Shown piece after piece: positions 59,287 through 64,000 of a stretch of 64,000 nucleotides of DNA. The first letter of the stretch is position 1; every line of letters begins with the position of its first letter. The notes beneath the pieces are model-generated. The model was not told where the DNA came from and ran no database searches. It worked only from the letters and a program-made list of their open reading frames with translations. Origin of the DNA: Marinilongibacter aquaticus (GTDB lineage Bacteria; Bacteroidota; Bacteroidia; Cytophagales; Spirosomataceae); contig NZ_CP083757.1 in the NCBI RefSeq assembly GCF_020149935.1, positions 3,745,501 through 3,809,500 on the forward strand, written 5' to 3'. The position numbers and the translations under genes are program-made.

Positions 59287-62200
59287 CTATAAATTGTATT
59301 TTTCGGCAAAGGCACTGTAGCCCAAACTTTGGGCTTCTTTTTTTAAGCTTACGGGTTGTTGTCCGTAAGCTTTTTTTATGCATTTCGAGAAATATTTCGG
59401 GTCATTGAAACCGACTTTGAAGGCGGCTTCCGAAACGGAATAGCTGTAGTTGACCAAAAGGTCGAGTCCTTTTTTGAGTTTGATTGCCCGCACATATTCC
59501 ACCAAGCTCATACCCGTGATGGCCAAACATTTTCTGTACAATGCCGAGTAGCTGAGGTTCAGTGTCTCGGCCAAATGCTCGAGTTTGAAGTCTGGATTCT
59601 CGAGATTGTTTTGAATGCTGTTGACGAGGTCGTTCAAGAAAATGTCGTTTTTATTCAGTTCGCCATCGGGTTTCGGGTTGCCCATGATCTCGGCTTTCAA
59701 GCGGGCTTCTACTTCGTCGCGAGCCAGTAGTATATTGTGTACTTTAAGCAGCAATTCGTGTGTGTCGAAAGGCTTTCTGATAAACTCCACCGCCCCACTT
59801 TTCAAGCCTTTGTATTTGGCCTTGTTGCTGTTTTTGGCCGTCATCAAAATAATGGGGATATGCTTTAATTTCTGATTCGCCTTGATCTCCCGGCTCATTT
59901 GAATGCCGTCCATTTCAGGCATCATCACATCGCTGATGATAAGGTCGGGTTTTATTTTTTGAGCCGTGAGCAGCCCCTCTTGGCCATTTGGGGCCAGATG
60001 CACTTTATAGAAACGGGAGAGAAGCTCTGTGAGCATTTGTTGCAAATCTTCATGGTCTTCTACCACCAGTACGGTTTTGTCGAAATTCGATTGGTGTGCC
60101 AATTCCAATTTTTTGAAATCTTGTCTCGAAATCGGTTCATCTTCGTATCGGGCGGTACTTTCGTAAGTCTTCTCGTAAACGATATCTGTAGGGATTTCTA
60201 TTTCAAACCGAGTGCCCTTTTTATTGGATTTTACATGGATTTCCCCTTTGTGCAAGTTTACAAGTTCTTTGGTCAAGGCCAAACCTACGCCCATTCCACG
60301 AAAGCGTTTGCCCAATGAAGATTGATAAAACATGGTGAAGATTTTTTCCATGTTTTCGGGTTCAATTCCCGGGCCAGAATCTTGAACCGACAGCACAAGG
60401 TGTTTGCCCTCTTCTCTGGCTTGCAAAACAATTTTCCCTTCGTTTGGGGTGAATTTGAAAGCGTTGGAAAGCAGGTTGTACAGAATGTGCTCAAATTTTT
60501 CGTAATCATACCAGAAACTGAGGTTTTTGCTGGAATAATTTTCAATGAAATCGATGTGTTTGGTGCGGGCTTGCTCGTGAAACGAGCCGGATACATATTT
60601 GATGTGTTCGATGGCATCGTTGAAACTTGGTCGCAATTGCAAAGTTCCCAATTCTTTGTCGCGAATATTCGTGAGCTCGTCGGCAATTCGAGAAAGACGT
60701 TTCGCATTGTTTTTGATAATGCCCAACCGCTCGGTGAGCAAGAGGTTTCCTTTGGCTTGGGCCGATTGCAACATGTCGTCGAGTGGCCCGAGAATCAAGG
60801 TCAAAGGGGTTTGAATTTCATGACTCATTTTGGCAAAGAAATTCATTTTCGTGTCGTAAAGCTCTTTTTCGTGTTTGTGTTGATACGTTTCGAGGAAAAG
60901 CTTGTTTTTCAATTGCCACCAAATATATAATGCGTATACGATACCTGCGATGAGAATAAGGTAGAGGATAAGGGCTATTTTCGACCGCCAAAACGTGGGT
61001 TGTACGTCGATTTCTATCTGTTTTACGGGCAATGTGTATTGTCCAAAGCGGTTTCCCGCCTTCACTTCAAAAGTATAATGCCCAGAGGGGATATTCGTGT
61101 ATACCGCTTTTCGGTCAAATTCACTGGTTTCTATCCATTCGTCATTAAAACCTTTTAGGCGATACGCGTAACTGTAGGGGCTGTCGAAGATGTCGCTCAA
61201 AGCGATAAAACTAAAGGAAAATGAAGATTGATCGGCCTTTAATTTCAGGTGTTTGGTTGCCGCCACACCATTTTCCAATTGATTGGGTATGATGTGAAGG
61301 GCAGGTTTGTTGAGTACTTCAATGGACTCGATAAAGAGCCGAGGTCTTTTGATTACTTTCTGTACTTCTTTCGGGTTGAAATAAATTATGCCGTTGTAAT
61401 TGCCAAAATACAAGTTTCCTTCTTGGTCGTGAAACGAAGTTTTATTGACGAAATTTTGAGCCTGCAAGCCGTCGGATTTATAGTAAGTGACCAAGCTGTC
61501 GTTTGTGGGATTGAACTGCATCAGTCCCAAATGCGTAGAAAGCCACAAATGCTGAAACCCATCGATTTCTACGGCACGAACAAAGGCCTTGTCGAATGGC
61601 GAAACCCGAGCATACGAAATCACTTTTTTTCGTTTCGGTTGATATTTCAGCAGTTCGCCGTAAAAATTGATAAACCACAAATTACCTTGACTGTCTTGTT
61701 TCATGTCCAAGACATTTCGCACTTCTTCGCCGCGAATTTTCAGATGCTTCAATACCGATTTTGAATAGTCTTTTTCATGGGGTAAAAAGTGTAGAAGACC
61801 ACTTTTTGCTGGTGAAATCCAGAGGCCGCCTGATCCATCAGACTCAATTCGGGTAATAATCTGATTGGCATAAACGCCCAAAAGAGGATTGAAATTATGC
61901 ACGATATGTCCTTGGCTGTCGAGTAGCAAAAAGCCCTTGTCGCTTCCGGCCCAAAGTTGGCCGTTCGCGAACAACAGAGAGCGAACATCAATCAAACCCA
62001 AATCGATTTTTCGGGCTTTATCGTTTTCCAATAGCCAGAGTCCGTTTTTGTACGTGCCCAGCCACAAACGCCCTTTATCGTCTTCTGCCATACTTTGTAT
62101 GTAGAAACCGGCTTGCGTTTTGCTTTTAGCGAAGAACATGTGTTCTGTACCCGTTTTGGTGTTCACTTTCTTTAGGCCCAGCCCATCGGTTCCTATCCAG

Positions 62201-63285
62201 AGCACATCTTTTTTCCGCAAAACACTCAAAGGTTTTGAGAATGTTTGGTTCGGACCGCCACTGGCAAATTTGAAATGGTGTTGCACGTTTGGGTAAATGG
62301 AAATTCCGCCGTAATTGTGAGTAGACCAGATATTGCCAAGGCGATCTTCATTGATGGCAATTATCGTATTGGCCGTAATGGAATGCGGGTTTTCGTTTTT
62401 GTGTACAAAATGGGTGACTTTTTGGGCTTTTAAGTCGATTTGAAATAAACCTTCGCCATCGGTTCCGGCCCAAAGTAGTCCGTTTGAGTCGCAAAAAAGG
62501 TTGATGTACAAACTCGATTTGAGCATGGGATTTTGGGCGTACAGGGCGTCGAGATTACGGAAACTCTGGTGTGCGATATCGTAGCAAAATAGCCCTTGGT
62601 TTTCCGTACCGATCCACAATTCCTTTTCAGGGTTTAGGCCAATGCGTACGCTTAAATTATAGCTTTCTTTTGCGGGGAAAGCCAAATCTTTGAACTGACC
62701 AGAGGCAATGTCATAAAAATAAACTTTACTGTTTTCGGTACTTACGTAGAGTTTGGATCCGTCGCAAAGGAAATCGAGCACATCGTTTAGTCCGGGAATC
62801 ACATTGGGAATCGTGGCCAATTTCTCGGGCTTTTCCGCAAGGCGATACAAACCTCCAAATTGATCGAGAAAATAGAGTTCGCCTTTCCAAGTGACGATAC
62901 GGTTTACACGTATCGATGGGTCAATTTCAACGGCTTCGAAAACCCCATTGGCTTTCGAACGCACCACCTTTCCTTCCGAGTTGACCAGCCAAAAACGTCC
63001 ACTTTCGTCTTGATAAAACTGTTCGATTAAGGCATTTTCGCCCAATTCGGGGAAGAGTTCGTCAATGTTGTGGAATTTGTATTGATAGCCATTGTATTCA
63101 CAAATCCCGCTGCTGAAGCCCATCCAGATTATGCCCAAAGAATCTTGGTACATGGAGGTCACGACAATGCCGATTTCACCTTTTTGGGGTTGAAGATGGT
63201 AAAACTGATTTACCTGCTGTCCGAAAAAATCAGTGGATTGCAGAAAAGACCATATGAATAAAACCCAAAGGCGTGGACTCCGCAT
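59287..63285 (-). CDS. Hybrid two-component system sensor/regulator (HTCS)
   Basis: A 1332-residue one-protein phosphorelay. A signal peptide (about 1-23) precedes two-component propeller repeats (about 30-640; SLGIIWMGFSSGICEYNG, NLYFGNYNGIIYFNP). A Y_Y_Y domain (about 695-760), one membrane helix (about 767-787) and HisKA with His in MSHEIQTPLTLILGP (about 820) follow. Next come HATPase (VQDSGPGIEPENM near 968), a receiver with Asp near 1117 in ISDVMMPEMDG and a C-terminal AraC helix-turn-helix (about 1230-1330). HTCS proteins sense oligosaccharides in the periplasm and activate adjacent glycan loci. It is divergent from the GH109-like gene, a likely target. Confidence 0.94.
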   Translation of the reverse strand: MRSPRLWVLFIWSFLQSTDFFGQQVNQFYHLQPQKGEIGIVVTSMYQDSLGIIWMGFSSGICEYNGYQYKFHNIDELFPELGENALIEQFYQDESGRFWLVNSEGKVVRSKANGVFEAVEIDPSIRVNRIVTWKGELYFLDQFGGLYRLAEKPEKLATIPNVIPGLNDVLDFLCDGSKLYVSTENSKVYFYDIASGQFKDLAFPAKESYNLSVRIGLNPEKELWIGTENQGLFCYDIAHQSFRNLDALYAQNPMLKSSLYINLFCDSNGLLWAGTDGEGLFQIDLKAQKVTHFVHKNENPHSITANTIIAINEDRLGNIWSTHNYGGISIYPNVQHHFKFASGGPNQTFSKPLSVLRKKDVLWIGTDGLGLKKVNTKTGTEHMFFAKSKTQAGFYIQSMAEDDKGRLWLGTYKNGLWLLENDKARKIDLGLIDVRSLLFANGQLWAGSDKGFLLLDSQGHIVHNFNPLLGVYANQIITRIESDGSGGLWISPAKSGLLHFLPHEKDYSKSVLKHLKIRGEEVRNVLDMKQDSQGNLWFINFYGELLKYQPKRKKVISYARVSPFDKAFVRAVEIDGFQHLWLSTHLGLMQFNPTNDSLVTYYKSDGLQAQNFVNKTSFHDQEGNLYFGNYNGIIYFNPKEVQKVIKRPRLFIESIEVLNKPALHIIPNQLENGVAATKHLKLKADQSSFSFSFIALSDIFDSPYSYAYRLKGFNDEWIETSEFDRKAVYTNIPSGHYTFEVKAGNRFGQYTLPVKQIEIDVQPTFWRSKIALILYLILIAGIVYALYIWWQLKNKLFLETYQHKHEKELYDTKMNFFAKMSHEIQTPLTLILGPLDDMLQSAQAKGNLLLTERLGIIKNNAKRLSRIADELTNIRDKELGTLQLRPSFNDAIEHIKYVSGSFHEQARTKHIDFIENYSSKNLSFWYDYEKFEHILYNLLSNAFKFTPNEGKIVLQAREEGKHLVLSVQDSGPGIEPENMEKIFTMFYQSSLGKRFRGMGVGLALTKELVNLHKGEIHVKSNKKGTRFEIEIPTDIVYEKTYESTARYEDEPISRQDFKKLELAHQSNFDKTVLVVEDHEDLQQMLTELLSRFYKVHLAPNGQEGLLTAQKIKPDLIISDVMMPEMDGIQMSREIKANQKLKHIPIILMTAKNSNKAKYKGLKSGAVEFIRKPFDTHELLLKVHNILLARDEVEARLKAEIMGNPKPDGELNKNDIFLNDLVNSIQNNLENPDFKLEHLAETLNLSYSALYRKCLAITGMSLVEYVRAIKLKKGLDLLVNYSYSVSEAAFKVGFNDPKYFSKCIKKAYGQQPVSLKKEAQSLGYSAFAEKYNL
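59319..59344 (+). terminator. First of two tandem forward terminators
   Basis: AGCCCAA pairs with TTGGGCT around a 3-base loop (59319-59335), followed by TTCTTTTTTT-type T-rich sequence. It lies antisense within the last codons of the HTCS gene and follows the aldo/keto reductase stop by 35 bases. Confidence 0.75.
59345..59377 (+). terminator. Second of two tandem forward terminators
   Basis: AAGCTTACGG pairs perfectly with CCGTAAGCTT (10 bp, 8-base loop, 59345-59372) and is followed by a run of T residues. It is embedded in the HTCS coding sequence on the opposite strand. Together with the preceding hairpin it should strongly stop aldo/keto reductase transcripts from running antisense into the regulator. 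Confidence 0.8.
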
Positions 63286-63293
63286 ACAAAAGT

Positions 63294-63313
63294 GTAATTT
63301 TTCTACAAATTAC
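63294..63313. promoter_or_regulatory. Inverted repeat at the HTCS 5' end
   Basis: GTAATTT and AAATTAC form a perfect 7-bp inverted repeat with a 6-base gap, 9 bases upstream of the HTCS start codon. On the reverse strand TAATTTG resembles a shortened -7 box. It may be a promoter or operator in the divergent region. AT-rich symmetry of this size can also arise by chance. Confidence 0.25.
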
Positions 63314-63496
63314 GCATAAAAATTTGGTATCCACCACGCCTAACTGGGTGTGATATTTTCGTCAAAAAGGAGGAAAAATTGGGCAGGTGGAATTGAATGA
63401 CCAATCATTACTCCTTAATCGCACAATTTCAGATACCTAAAGTGCAAGCCAATAGTGGAAATTTGCAATTCAAGAAATTCAATTCCAATATCTTAT

Positions 63497-64000
63497 ATGA
63501 GCAGCAGAAGAAACTTTATCAAAAACCTTTCGGCCACAGCCATGGGGCTAGGAGCAGTGCCCTATGCCGGACTGGCCAAAGGAATGAAAGCGGAGAAAGT
63601 CAAATTGGCCTTTATCGGTGTCGGCCTTCGCGGCACCAATCACTTACGCAATGCACTTCTTCGCGACGACGTGGAGGTTGTGGCTATTTGTGACCTTGAC
63701 CCCAAGAGAATAGAAATTGCACAACAAATGATTCAAAAGGAGGGCGGGGCAAAAGCCAAAGTTTTCGGGAAAAACGAACACGACTACCGAAACCTTTTGG
63801 AGCTGCCTGAAGTGGAAGCTGTGATTATCGCTACGCCTTGGCTTTGGCATACACGCATGGCCAAAGACGCTATGCGTGCAGGAAAATATACCGGATTGGA
63901 AGTTTCAGCGGCCAATACGCTTGAAGAATGTTGGGATTTGGTGAACACGCATGAAGCGACAGGTACGCACATGATGATTCTGGAAAATGTGAATTATCGT
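63497..64000 (+). CDS. Secreted GH109-like Gfo/Idh/MocA protein, N-terminal part (cut by window edge)
   Basis: The frame from ATG 63497 stays open to the window edge, giving 168 residues. SSRRNFIKNLSATAMG is a twin-arginine export signal. A Rossmann domain follows with LAFIGVGLRGTNHLRNALL and VVAICDLDPKR. IIATPWLWHTRMAKDAM, GKYTGLEV and GTHMMILENVNYR closely follow the pattern of GH109 alpha-N-acetylgalactosaminidases, which use tightly bound NAD+. Export of a dinucleotide-binding enzyme fits the Tat route. It is divergent from the HTCS gene across 211 bases. Confidence 0.87.
   Translation, partial: MSSRRNFIKNLSATAMGLGAVPYAGLAKGMKAEKVKLAFIGVGLRGTNHLRNALLRDDVEVVAICDLDPKRIEIAQQMIQKEGGAKAKVFGKNEHDYRNLLELPEVEAVIIATPWLWHTRMAKDAMRAGKYTGLEVSAANTLEECWDLVNTHEATGTHMMILENVNYR

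Overview
The window is about 64 kb of chromosome from a member of the Bacteroidota, most likely a Cytophagales-type bacterium. This placement rests on gene content and promoter style; no rRNA was available to confirm it. Supporting signs are -7 boxes of the TAnnTTTG type upstream of several genes, a CarboxypepD-plug TonB-dependent receptor, a hybrid two-component system with periplasmic propeller, kinase, receiver and AraC domains in one chain, a GntR-controlled glycosidase locus, DUF4412-type envelope proteins and a fused OtsA-OtsB. Gene density is high. I saw no tRNA, rRNA, CRISPR, insertion sequence or prophage module.

Layout, left to right. 1-11 kb is mostly housekeeping: the 5' end of pgk, the rpsF-rpsR-rplI operon, a small cytochrome c, a FAN1-like nuclease, a TonB-dependent receptor, a PhnP-like metallo-hydrolase, a single-domain response regulator, and mutS2 with a coupled unknown gene. 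11-19.4 kb carries a dienelactone hydrolase, an acetyltransferase and a rhamnoside locus: GntR regulator, rhamnose mutarotase, GH31, and a divergent GH106 alpha-L-rhamnosidase. A symmetrical array of four TATCCTG half-sites lies between the two glycosidase genes. 19.4-21.9 kb is a tight operon of three proteins that match no family I can name; it is the best candidate for an undescribed system. 22.4-26.7 kb is the oxidative pentose phosphate set (gnd-zwf-pgl, with rpiA convergent).

27.4-40.5 kb looks like a cell-surface module. It holds a propeller/7TMR-DISM histidine kinase, its NarL-type response regulator and a LytTR-only regulator. These are followed by three secreted proteins (a possible beta-solenoid, a 1182-residue adhesin-like protein with an exact 231-bp repeat, and a YadA-head-like fibre ending in a self-cleaving S74 chaperone) and two glycosyltransferases.

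40.7-50.8 kb is rich in ion and osmotic functions: TrkH-TrkA potassium uptake, a TetX-like flavin monooxygenase with an AraC regulator, a membrane protein, an OmpA-family protein, and an otsAB-mscS operon pairing trehalose synthesis with a mechanosensitive channel. 51-57 kb has radA, a beta-barrel protein, a small HExxH protein, aroQ and a four-gene envelope operon of unknown role. 57-64 kb has ychF, an aldo/keto reductase with tandem terminators embedded antisense in the next gene, a large hybrid two-component regulator, and the start of a divergent GH109-like secreted oxidoreductase/glycosidase running off the right edge.
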